Positions 1-9,100 of a stretch of 64,000 nucleotides of DNA are shown here, in pieces. How positions within the stretch are numbered: the first letter of the stretch is position 1; every line of letters starts with the position of its first letter. The position numbers and the translations under genes are program-made. The DNA is from Sphingomonas_R sp036387535. Its GTDB lineage: Bacteria; Pseudomonadota; Alphaproteobacteria; Sphingomonadales; Sphingomonadaceae. The DNA lies in contig NZ_DASVTO010000115.1 in assembly GCF_036387535.1 (NCBI RefSeq), positions 11,187-75,186 of the forward strand, in the 5' to 3' direction. The notes beneath the pieces are model-generated. The model had not been told where the DNA came from. It made no database searches and worked only from the letters and a program-made list of their open reading frames with translations.

Positions 1-583
1 GATCGGCGGCATCGGCGAACCGCCGGATCGGCCGCGTCAGCCGGCGTGCGAAGAACCACACGAACGGCAGCAACAGCACCGCGGTCAGGCAGAACCACAG
101 GATGCTGCGCCACTGCCATGCCACGATCATCGGCCGCGGCGGTGTTTCCGCCACCCGCCAGCCGTGCGGTGTCGCGACCGCCGCCACCACCCCGCTGAAG
201 AAGATCGGCTCGCCGCGTCGGATCCGGACACGCTGCGGCGAACTGCGCTGGTCCGGCTCGAAATACAGTCGGACCCGGTTGCGCGGCACCTTCAGCTGTG
301 CGGCAAGACTGGCGGTAAAGCCGGCATCTTCCAGCATTCCCACGCCGCGCGGCGGCGGCGCCGTCGTCCTCCGCACCGCCAGCGCGCGGTCGCGGTCTTC
401 GGTACCGGTCCGGATCCCTGCCAGCGCGTCCGCGACATCGGACAGGCGGTTGAAATCCGGCCGCGGCGGGCGCAGCGACAGGAACAGCCCGATCGACACC
501 ATCTGCGCCATCACCAGGCAGGCAAGCACCAGCAGCAGCGTCTGCCAGAAGATCGGCAGTCCGCGACCCCCCGGCCGCGTCAT
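1..583 (-). CDS. Sensor histidine kinase, N-terminal part (cut by window edge)
   Basis: Membrane sensor kinase, presumed partner of the response regulator encoded just upstream. About 194 residues are visible: a first membrane segment at about residues 10-35, a periplasmic sensor region at about 36-158, a second membrane segment at about 159-178 (ILWFCLTAVLLLPFVWFF), then the start of a HAMP linker (RRLTRPIRRFADAAD). The dimerisation/phosphoacceptor and ATPase domains lie beyond position 1. The ATG at 583-581 overlaps the regulator's TGA (582-580), so the two are translationally coupled. The signal cannot be told from the sequence. Kinase identity rests on topology, HAMP and context, because no H-box is in view. 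Confidence 0.85.
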   Translation of the reverse strand, partial: MTRPGGRGLPIFWQTLLLVLACLVMAQMVSIGLFLSLRPPRPDFNRLSDVADALAGIRTGTEDRDRALAVRRTTAPPPRGVGMLEDAGFTASLAAQLKVPRNRVRLYFEPDQRSSPQRVRIRRGEPIFFSGVVAAVATPHGWRVAETPPRPMIVAWQWRSILWFCLTAVLLLPFVWFFARRLTRPIRRFADAAD

Positions 584-1305
584 GGCGAAACGGCCAGCAC
601 GAACATATAGCCTTCGTTGCGCACCGTTCGGATCGGATCGTCCGGCGCCATCTTCTTGCGCAGCCGGCTGATCGTCACGTCGATCGCGCGGTCATACACT
701 TCGCTGTCGACGCCGCGCCCGCGCTCGATCAACTGGTCGCGGGTCAGCACGCGTTGCGGTCGATCCAGGAACACGCCCAGTGTCCGGAACTCGGCATCGG
801 TCAGCGCGACGGGGGGCGTGCCAGGCCGGCCGAGCGTGCGCCGGACCATGTCCAGCGTCCATTCGCCAAATCGCCGTTCGGGCCCGCCGCGGGTGCCGCC
901 ATCCTGCCGCCGACGCAGAAAGGCACGGATCCGCGCCAGCAATTCGCGCGGATTGCACGGCTTCGCCAGATAATCGTCCGCGCCGACCTCCAGCCCGATG
1001 ATACGATCGGTATCGTCGCCCATCGCCGACAGCATGATGACCCCCGGTCCGCCCGGCCGGCGCAAGCGGCGCAGGATCGACAGTCCGTCCTCGCCCGGCA
1101 TCATCAGGTCCAGCACCACCAGATCGGCCGGGTGCACCGCCAGCCGCCGGTCCATCTCCGCCCCGTCCGCGGCGGTGGCGACCGCCATCCCGTTCGCGCC
1201 CAGAAAGTCCGCGACCAGTTCGCGCAGCTCGGCATCGTCATCCACCACCAAGATCTGCGGTTGCCGTTCCGCCGTCATGCCGTCTGCCATCACCGGATCA
1301 CTCAT
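580..1305 (-). CDS. OmpR-family response regulator
   Basis: DNA-binding response regulator of 241 residues. The receiver domain (about 17-130) has the acidic pocket VVDDD, the predicted phosphorylated Asp66 in LVVLDLMMP, and the conserved Lys115 in DDYLAKP. A winged-helix DNA-binding domain fills the C-terminal half, with the usual ending RTVRNEGYMF. The ATG at 1305 overlaps the end of the permease gene by 8 nt, and its stop overlaps the kinase start. As the fifth gene of the efflux operon it probably controls that operon in response to the partner kinase; the target is inferred from position only. Confidence 0.93.
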   Translation of the reverse strand: MSDPVMADGMTAERQPQILVVDDDAELRELVADFLGANGMAVATAADGAEMDRRLAVHPADLVVLDLMMPGEDGLSILRRLRRPGGPGVIMLSAMGDDTDRIIGLEVGADDYLAKPCNPRELLARIRAFLRRRQDGGTRGGPERRFGEWTLDMVRRTLGRPGTPPVALTDAEFRTLGVFLDRPQRVLTRDQLIERGRGVDSEVYDRAIDVTISRLRKKMAPDDPIRTVRNEGYMFVLAVSP

Positions 1306-2506
1306 GCCGCAGCGCGTCGATCGGGTTCAGCGATGCAGCCCGTCGGGCGGGGAAATAGCCGAACACGACGCCGATCAGCGCGGAAAAGAAGAAGGCGAGC
1401 AGGTTGATCCGCAGGTCGAAGATGAAGGGCGCATTCATCAGCGGCGCGATCGACACCGACGCGACGAACCCCAGGATCAACCCGATGACCCCGCCCAGGC
1501 AGGCCAGCGCCACCGCCTCGACCAGGAACTGCAGCAACACCTCGCGCGCGACCGCACCGATCGCCAGCCGGATGCCGATCTCGCGCGTACGCTCGGTCAC
1601 CGACACCAGCATGATGTTCATGATCCCGATCCCGCCGACCAACAGGCTGATCGCCGCGACGGCCGACACGATCCGCGTCAGGATCGTAGTGGTCCCGGTC
1701 AGCGTATCGGAAATCTGCTTCGTATCGAAGATGTTGAAATCATCCTCTTTCCCGCCGCTGATCCGCCGCCGCTCGCGCAGCAGGGATTGCAGCGACGCCT
1801 GAATCGCTTGCGTGTCATAGGCCGGGTTGGTCCCGACCAGCATCAACCGGATCTCGCGATTGCCGGTGAAACGGCGTTGCACGGTTTTCAGCGGCATGAT
1901 GACCACGTCGTCCTGATCGCCGCCGAACCCCGATTGCCCGCGCGTGGTGAGCAGCCCGATCACCTGGCAGCTCAGATCGCGGATCCGGAAGCGCTCGCCG
2001 ACCGGATCCTCGCCGCGAAACAGGTTATCGCGCACGGTCGACCCGATGATGCACACCGCCTTGCCCGCCTGCTCCTCCGCCCGCGTAAACACACGTCCCG
2101 ATGCCAGCGGCCAGGGCTGGACATCGAAATAGTCGGTGGTGGTGCCGTTGATCGTGGTGGACCAGTTGGCGGCGTTGCGGATCGCGGTGCCCGACGATTG
2201 CGCCTGGGCCGCGACGGCGGTGACGCCCGCGACCTGCCCACGGATCGCCGCCACATCGTCCAGGTCGAAATTGGGCGGCGCCGGCCCACCACCCCCGCGG
2301 CCGAAGCCCTGACCGGGCCGGATCTGCAGGATGTTGGTGCCAAGGCTGGAGATCTGCTCCTTCACCGCGGCCGTCGCGCCATTGCCCAGCGTCACCATCG
2401 TGACGACGGCAGACACGCCGATGACGATGCCCAGGATCGTCAGGAACGATCGCAGGATGTGCCGACGGATTTCGCGCAGCGCCAGGACCAGCGTGGTCAG
2501 GAACAT
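1298..2506 (-). CDS. MacB-type ABC transporter permease
   Basis: Inner-membrane permease (402 aa) of the MacB/FtsX class, which couples cytoplasmic ATP hydrolysis to substrate extrusion through a periplasmic adaptor and outer-membrane channel. It has one N-terminal membrane segment (about 20-41), a large periplasmic MacB_PCD domain, then three C-terminal segments carrying the FtsX signature (VGGIGIMNIMLVSVTERTRE). E. coli MacB is a single polypeptide; here the ATPase is a separate gene ending 12 nt upstream, as in many alphaproteobacteria. The periplasmic part has a glycine-rich stretch (GFGRGGGGPAPP). Substrate unknown; family members export macrolides, peptides or lipids. Confidence 0.92.
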   Translation of the reverse strand: MFLTTLVLALREIRRHILRSFLTILGIVIGVSAVVTMVTLGNGATAAVKEQISSLGTNILQIRPGQGFGRGGGGPAPPNFDLDDVAAIRGQVAGVTAVAAQAQSSGTAIRNAANWSTTINGTTTDYFDVQPWPLASGRVFTRAEEQAGKAVCIIGSTVRDNLFRGEDPVGERFRIRDLSCQVIGLLTTRGQSGFGGDQDDVVIMPLKTVQRRFTGNREIRLMLVGTNPAYDTQAIQASLQSLLRERRRISGGKEDDFNIFDTKQISDTLTGTTTILTRIVSAVAAISLLVGGIGIMNIMLVSVTERTREIGIRLAIGAVAREVLLQFLVEAVALACLGGVIGLILGFVASVSIAPLMNAPFIFDLRINLLAFFFSALIGVVFGYFPARRAASLNPIDALRHE

Positions 2507-2518
2507 GTCAGCGCCCCC

Positions 2519-3247
2519 TCATGGCGCCGGCACCACGCCCGGCCGGTGATTGGGCTCGACCCGCTCGACCAGGCCATCGCGGAAATGCACCACCGTATGC
2601 GCATAGGCCGCCATGTCGGGTTCGTGCGTCACCATCAGCACGGTGATCCCGCTCTGCTGGTTCAGGTCGGTCAGCAGTTCCATGATCTCGACCGACCGTT
2701 CGGAATCCAGATTGCCGGTCGGCTCGTCGGCCAGCAGCACGTCCGGCTGCGTCACGATCGCGCGGGCGATCGCGACGCGCTGTTGCTGCCCGCCCGACAG
2801 TTCGGCGGGGGTGTGGTCCCACCAGTTCGCCAGCCCGACCTTGTCGAGCGCCGCCATCCCCAGCCGCCGCCGGGTCGCGCGATCCTCGCCGCGGTAGAGC
2901 AGCGGCAGTTCGACATTCTCCAACGCCGTCGTCCGCGCGAGCAGGTTGAACCCCTGAAAAACGAAGCCGAGATAGCGCCGCCGCAGCAACGCCCGCTGAT
3001 CCCGGTCGAGCCGTTCGACCGGGTGCCCGCGAAACAGGAACTGGCCGCCGGTCGGCACGTCCAGGCAGCCCAAGATGTTCATCGTGGTCGACTTGCCCGA
3101 TCCCGACGCGCCCATGACCGCGACGAAATCCCCAGCGGTCACGTCCATGTCGACGCCCTTCAGCGCCTGGAACGCTGTCTCGCCCTGCCCGAACGTCTTG
3201 GTGACGCCGCGCAGCCGGATCAGGATGGCATCACTGGCTTCCGGCAT
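2519..3247 (-). CDS. MacB/LolD-type ABC transporter ATP-binding protein
   Basis: Cytoplasmic ATPase (242 aa) energising the adjacent permease. Walker A is GASGSGKST (46-54), the signature is LSGGQQQR, Walker B is VLLADEP with a GNLDS D-loop, and the switch histidine is in VTHE. The ATG at 3247 is chosen because it gives the normal family length and overlaps the adaptor gene by only 17 nt; a start at 3307 would add 20 poorly conserved residues and a long overlap. Member of the MacB/LolD/FtsE clade. Confidence 0.94.
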   Translation of the reverse strand: MPEASDAILIRLRGVTKTFGQGETAFQALKGVDMDVTAGDFVAVMGASGSGKSTTMNILGCLDVPTGGQFLFRGHPVERLDRDQRALLRRRYLGFVFQGFNLLARTTALENVELPLLYRGEDRATRRRLGMAALDKVGLANWWDHTPAELSGGQQQRVAIARAIVTQPDVLLADEPTGNLDSERSVEIMELLTDLNQQSGITVLMVTHEPDMAAYAHTVVHFRDGLVERVEPNHRPGVVPAP

Positions 3248-4628
3248 GGCGTCCTCCGCTGCCACCGCTTCGCGCGCCACCACCCGAGGGGGCCGCACCA
3301 TCACCATCGGCCAGCGTCCCGGTGATCACCTGCATCCCGGGGGTCAGACCAGTGCCGGAAACCTCCGTCATGGTTCCGTTGCTGTCGCCGACCGTCACGG
3401 CAATGCGCTGCGGCTGATTGTCGGCACCCAGCACATAGATGGCCTGCACGCTGCCGCGCCCGATCGTCGCCGTCCGGGTCGCGCCGCCGCCGCCACCGCG
3501 CCGCCGTGGCACCAGCACGTCGGTCACGCCGCCGCCCTTCTTTGCGGGGCCGGTGGCCGGCGTGAACCGCAGCGCGGCATTCGGCACCAGCAGCACGCCC
3601 TGCCGCTCCATCGTCACGATATCGGCGGTTGCGGTCATGCCGGGGCGCAAGGTCAGGTCGGGGTTGTTGACGGTCAGCCGCGCGGTATAGGCGACGACCG
3701 TGCCGGTGGTGGACGCCGCCGTCGTGCTGGTGCTGCCGCTCGTGCTGCTGGTGCCGGAATTGGCGCCGACGTCGACGCGCTCGATCTGCGCGGGAAAGGT
3801 GCGGCCCGGGAACGCATCGACGCTGAACGTCGCGCGCTGCCCCGCCTTCACCTGCCCGACATCGGCCTCGTCCACCTTCACCTCCAGCCGCATCTGCGAC
3901 AGGTCCTCGGCGATCACGAACAGCACGGGTGCGTTCAGCGACGCCGCCACCGTCTGCCCAGGTTCGATCTGCCGCGACAGCACCACGCCGTTCACCGGCG
4001 ATTTGATGAACGCGCGGTTGAACTGTGTCCGGTCGGACGACAATTGCGCCTGCGCCTGCGCCACCGCCGCCCTGGCCGACAGTACGCCGGCGCGTCCCCG
4101 TGCCGCCTCGCCCCGGCCGGTATCCAGCTCCGTCGCCGACGGCACCTTGCCGCCGGACAGGCGATAGACATCCTGCAGGCGGCGCAGATTGGCATCGGCC
4201 TGCCGCGCGGTTGCCTCCGCCGTGCCGACATTGGCTTCGGCCGCTGCCAGCGCCGCCGCGCTGCGGTTGATCGTATCCTGCAGGGTCGCGGTGTCGATCG
4301 TCGCCAGCACCTGCCCGGTCCGGACCCGATCATTGTTATCGACGTTCACCTGCGTCACCAGCCCGGAGATCTGCGATCCGACCTCGACCTGATTGGTGGG
4401 TTGCAGATTGCCGGTCGCCGACACCGTCACCGTCAGGCTGCCACGATCCAGTCGCTCGGTCGCATAGCGGACCTGCTCGTCGCCGCCCCCGAACAGCCGC
4501 ATCGCCAGCACGACCAGCAGCACCAGACCCGCGATGATCGCGATCCACTTGATCGCCCGCGACCGGCGCGACGGCGGGGTGACGCCCAGGAACGCGTCCA
4601 GGTCGCCGGGGTTGCTGGTCTGGTCCAT
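3231..4628 (-). CDS. MacA-like efflux periplasmic adaptor (HlyD/MFP family)
   Basis: Periplasmic adaptor (465 aa) bridging the inner-membrane ABC transporter and the outer-membrane channel. It has an N-terminal membrane anchor (about 26-46), a lipoyl/barrel-sandwich half (VEVGSQISGLVTQVNVDNND), an alpha hairpin, the second lipoyl half (FIKSPVNGVVLSRQIEPGQTV), beta-barrel and membrane-proximal domains. Odd points: a Ser/Thr-rich insertion of about 25 residues in the barrel region, a glycine-rich insertion (RRRGGGGGATRT), and a Gly/Ser-rich tail. The ATG at 4628 overlaps the channel gene's TGA (ATGA). Confidence 0.92.
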   Translation of the reverse strand: MDQTSNPGDLDAFLGVTPPSRRSRAIKWIAIIAGLVLLVVLAMRLFGGGDEQVRYATERLDRGSLTVTVSATGNLQPTNQVEVGSQISGLVTQVNVDNNDRVRTGQVLATIDTATLQDTINRSAAALAAAEANVGTAEATARQADANLRRLQDVYRLSGGKVPSATELDTGRGEAARGRAGVLSARAAVAQAQAQLSSDRTQFNRAFIKSPVNGVVLSRQIEPGQTVAASLNAPVLFVIAEDLSQMRLEVKVDEADVGQVKAGQRATFSVDAFPGRTFPAQIERVDVGANSGTSSTSGSTSTTAASTTGTVVAYTARLTVNNPDLTLRPGMTATADIVTMERQGVLLVPNAALRFTPATGPAKKGGGVTDVLVPRRRGGGGGATRTATIGRGSVQAIYVLGADNQPQRIAVTVGDSNGTMTEVSGTGLTPGMQVITGTLADGDGAAPSGGGARSGGSGGRHAGSQ

Positions 4629-6118
4629 CAGGGCCTCGTTCCGGAATCGGGCAGCACGGCGATCGTGCCGCTGCGGGTTGCGCTGGCCGGCAGGGGTGCG
4701 GATTGCCACCCGCCGCCAAGCGCCTTGTAAAGCTGCACCGTCGCGGTCGCCCGATCGGCGCGCGCGGTGGCGCGGCTGTCCTGACTGGACAGCAAGGTCC
4801 GCTCGCTGTCCAGCACGGTCTGGAAATCGATCAGCCCCGCCCGGTACTGGCTGCGCGCATAGATCGCCGCATTGCGGGCGGCGGTTTCCGCGATCACGAT
4901 CTCGCGCTCTCGGCGTTCACTGGTGTCGAGCGCGGTCAACGCATTCTCGACATCCTCCAGCGCGGTCAGCACCGTCTGGCGATAGTTGGCGAGTGCCGCG
5001 TCCGTGGATGCGCGCTGCCCTTCCACCGCGGCGCGCAGCCGCCCGCCCTGAAAGATCGGCGCGCTGACCGACGCAAGCAGATTGCCGAGCGCGCCGCTCA
5101 CCACATCGCTCAGATTGGTGTCCGACCCCGCAAAGCTGCCGGTCAGGCGCAGCGCGGGATAGAGTTCCGCTTCCTGGACTCCGATCCGCGCGGTTTCCGC
5201 CGCCAGCGATCGCTCGGCCGACGCGACATCGGGCCGGCGCTGGATCACCGCAGCGGGAATATCGGTCGCGGGCGGCGCCAACGGGATGATCCGCTCGGGC
5301 GTCAGCAGCGCATCGACCGCGCCTGGGGCTTCGCCCAGCAGCACCGCGATCCGGTTGGCTGCGGTGGCATAGTTGTTTTCCAGCGTCGGGATCGTCGCCG
5401 CGGTCTGCGCGCGCAGCTGCCGCGCCTGTTCCAGGTCGAGCGAACTCACCAGCCCGGCCTGCACGCGCCAGCCGACGATCTCCACCGTCTCGTCCTGCGT
5501 CCTGAGATTGTCGCGCGCGATCCGCAACCGGTTCTGCGCCAGCCGCGCGGACACATAGTTGAGACCCACTTCCGAGACGACCGTCTGCTGCGCGGACTGC
5601 AGGTTGGCCAGCGCGGCGCCGGTATCCGCCCGCGCGGCTTCCACCGATCGGCGGATGCCGCCGAACACATCGACTTCATAGGCCGCATCAAAGCCGGCGC
5701 GATACACGGTGGTATCGCCGCCGGTCGAAATCGTGGTGCCGGTCGTCGGGTCGAAGATCGATCGCCCGCTGTTGCCGATGCTGCGCCCGATCGATCCCGA
5801 TCCGTTCAGTGTCGGCAATTGTGCGCTGCGCGCCGACGCGATCGACGCCCGCGCCTGCCGCAATCGCGCGCCTGCGGCGTCGATATCCAGATTTTGCGCC
5901 AGCGATCGTTCGACCAGCCCCGTCAGGACCGGATCATTGAACCCGGTCCACCACCGCGCCAGATCGACCGGCGCCGTCGGGGTGGCCTTTGCCTCCGATT
6001 TGAAGCGGTCCGGAACGCCCAGGGCAGCCGGTGACGCGGTACGGTAATTCGGCCCGACGGCACATCCACCGAGACCGGCCATCACCAGAACGAACGATAA
6101 TGCGATGCGGCCGGTCAT
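4628..6118 (-). CDS. Outer-membrane efflux lipoprotein, NodT/TolC family
   Basis: Outer-membrane channel component (496 aa) of the tripartite pump. A lipoprotein signal peptide ends in the lipobox GLGGC (Cys19) followed by AVGPNYR, typical of the NodT/OprM subfamily. Two OEP repeats follow (for example DIDAAGARLRQARASIASA and ASTDAALANYRQTVLTALEDVENAL). First gene of the operon OMF-MFP-ATPase-permease-RR-HK; the promoter should lie in 6119-6194, between it and tamB, where no clear -35/-10 pair could be assigned. Confidence 0.94.
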   Translation of the reverse strand: MTGRIALSFVLVMAGLGGCAVGPNYRTASPAALGVPDRFKSEAKATPTAPVDLARWWTGFNDPVLTGLVERSLAQNLDIDAAGARLRQARASIASARSAQLPTLNGSGSIGRSIGNSGRSIFDPTTGTTISTGGDTTVYRAGFDAAYEVDVFGGIRRSVEAARADTGAALANLQSAQQTVVSEVGLNYVSARLAQNRLRIARDNLRTQDETVEIVGWRVQAGLVSSLDLEQARQLRAQTAATIPTLENNYATAANRIAVLLGEAPGAVDALLTPERIIPLAPPATDIPAAVIQRRPDVASAERSLAAETARIGVQEAELYPALRLTGSFAGSDTNLSDVVSGALGNLLASVSAPIFQGGRLRAAVEGQRASTDAALANYRQTVLTALEDVENALTALDTSERREREIVIAETAARNAAIYARSQYRAGLIDFQTVLDSERTLLSSQDSRATARADRATATVQLYKALGGGWQSAPLPASATRSGTIAVLPDSGTRP

Positions 6119-6194
6119 GCGCCCCTTTCTACGCCGGGTTCATGACCCTGTATGTCAGGGCTGAAATCTTATCCGCCGACCGGACGCGACGATA

Positions 6195-9100
6195 CTAATA
6201 ATTTTTGGAATAGCGCAGGCTGACGTTGGATCCGCCGAACGAGCCGGTCGAACTCAGGATGCTGAGCGATTTGGACAGCGCGATCTGCAACTGGGTAGCG
6301 GTGAAGCCACGGGCATCGGTGATCACCTCCACATAGATGTCGTTGGAGATATATTGCCCCGCCGCGAGCGCCGTTCCGCGGCCGGCGGTCTTGTCCGCCC
6401 CCAGGATGCGCAACCGGTCGATCCCCGTGGCGGAGCGCAGCTTGCCGAGCGGGTTGAGCCCGCCCCCGCCCGACCCGCGCAGCGAATTGAGCGCCGCCGC
6501 CAGCTGGATCGCCTGCGTCGGCGACAGCGACGTCACCGAACTGCCGAACAGCAGCCGCGACAGCACCTCGTCCTGCGCCAGCGCCGGGGTGGACGTGAAC
6601 GTCACCTGCGGATTGAGCGCACTGCCGCCGATGTTGATGATCGCGGTCACGCCTTCCACCGTGGTCGTCGCGCTGATGTCCAGTTCGGGATTGGTCGCGG
6701 GGCCGCCATTGAACGTCACCTTGCCGCGCGAAATCTCGAACCGCCGGCCGGAGAAGGAATCTGTTCCGCGCAGCACTTCTAGATTGCCGACGATCCGCGG
6801 CGTGGTGGCGGTGCCGGTCACGCGCAGGTCGGTCTTCCACTCGGCCTCCAGCCCCATGCCGGATACGAAGATGCGGTTGTCCGCCCGCACCCGGATGTTG
6901 AGTTTCCAGTTGGACGGCAAGGTCGATGCCGCCGTCGGCATCGGCGGGGCATTGCGGCGGCGCACTCCGTCCAGAACCGCGACTTCCGACGCGCCCTGCA
7001 TCACGATCTGATAGCGGATTTCGGGCAGCGTCAGGTCGCCTTCGATCAACGGACCGGTATCGCGGCCGTTGCGGACCCGCAGCGTGCCCGACACGGTCGC
7101 GCCCAGCGCGTCGCTGCGCGCCAGTTGCGCGCGCGCCAAGGTGGCACGCAGGTCGATCGGGAACCCGCCGGCCGCATCCAGGCCGACCGATCCGCTGGCC
7201 GACACGCTGCCCGATCCCGCCTTTGCGGTCAGGCTGGTCAGTTCGAAACGCGATTGCGTGAACCGCCCGTTGACGGCGATGTTGGACAGGACGGTACCGT
7301 AGGTCTCATTCTCATAGCGTAGTGCATTGGCACGCACGACACCGGTCAGCGTCGGCTGGTTGACCCGCCCGCCGAAATCCGCCGCCACCGCCACCGGACC
7401 GGACAGGGTCTGCCCCGCAATGCCGGTCAGTGTCCACAACACCTCCGCCGGCCCGGCATAGCGGACGCCACCCGACAGCGGTGCCGCCAGCAACCGCTCG
7501 GTCCAGGCACCGTTGCCACCACCCAGCGGCCCCAGCCGCGCCTGCAAGCGCCCGACCGCGGCACCGCCGCGTCGCACGATCGCGCTGGCCGATCCGCCCG
7601 CATCGGACAGTCGTATCAGCGTCGCGATATCGACCGGGTCGCTGATCGTCAGGGCGCCGGTGCGCGTGAACCTGGCGATGTCCAGGCGGGCGTTCAGCGT
7701 AGGGACGCCGGCGTCGCCGATATAATCCACCGTGCCCGACGCCTTGCCACCCAGGCCAAGGCCGGGCGCGAACGCCTGCACGATCGACAGATCCAGGTTC
7801 GACAACCGCGCCCGCCCGCGGATCAGGTCGCCATAGCTGCCCTCGATCACCATCTGCCCCTGCGGCAGGACCAGGGTCGCCGGCGCCAAAGTCCAACCTG
7901 CCGACGTCTTGCGCACGATCGCCGGCGCCGCCAGCCGGAAGGGGATCGCATTGGCGGTGCCGCGGATGTTCGCGCGGATCATGTCTGGGCTGAGCGCCGC
8001 CTGCGTCGCGATGTCGAACGGCACGCCGCTCGTGCCTCTCGCGATCAGCGCCACCGTGCCCCGGCCGCCGCGATAATTCACCCGGCCCTGCGCCCGGTCG
8101 ATCGCCATCGCGCCTTGCCGGACGCCGGTCAGCACGAACCGTCCGTTCACCGCCGGCGCATCCGGATAGACGATGACCGATCCGCGGATCGTCCCCGCGG
8201 CGATGGTGATGGGCGTCGTGCCTGGAATCCGCGCGCCGCGTGCGGCGACGTCGACGTCCGCCCGCTGATACTGCCCCGCCGCCGCCAGCCGGATCGTGCC
8301 GTTCAGCCCGGATCCGTTCAGCGCCAGCGATCCGGTGTACGGACCGGCCGGCGTCGGGCTGACCGATCCGCGCAGGTCGATACCCGCGAAGCGCGCACTG
8401 CGGATATCGAAAGCGGTGCCGCGGGCACCCTGACGGATCAGCAGGTCGGCCGCGAACGGGCCATAGTTGGACCCGCCCCTGGCATTGACCTGATATCCCG
8501 CACCGGTGCCGACGATGTCGACGGTCACGTCGGTCAACGGGATGCCCACATTCGGCCGGCTGGCGCGGATGTTGATCCGCGGCGCTGCGACCGTACCGCC
8601 CACCACGACCGCGACAGGCCCGTAATCGGCTGACACGCCCGCCGCACGGAATGCCAGCGTACCGTCGCTGCGATAGGAACCCTCGCCGCTGCTGATCCGG
8701 AATTTGGGCGCGGTCATCCGCAGGTTGCGGACGGTGGCCGCACCGGTTTCGCTATAGCCGACATCGGCGGTGATCGTCGCCGGTCCGCCCAGCGCGTCGC
8801 GGACCGACGCATTGTCGATCCGGCGCGTGGTGACGCGCACCCGGCCCTTGATCCCGTAGGTGCCGTTTGCACCCGCGACCAGATCGGCATCGGTGACCAG
8901 GTTGATCCGGCCCAGCCCGTCGACCTGATAATCGTTCACCCGCCCCTTCAGCGCGCCGGTGTAGCGGCCGGTCCCGATATCGGCGAGCAGGATGGCCGTG
9001 GCATCGATTCGATCGGAGCGGAGCCGGAGATTGTCCGACAGCAGCTTGGCATTGGCGTAGGCCAGATCGCCATCGACCCGCAAATTGGTAAGCAGCCCGC

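Noticed and set aside
998..3325. A long plus-strand frame (775 codons) opposite the efflux genes
   Set aside because: High-GC shadow frame: Arg/Gln/His/Asp-rich composition and no domain, while the minus strand carries clear ABC transporter genes.
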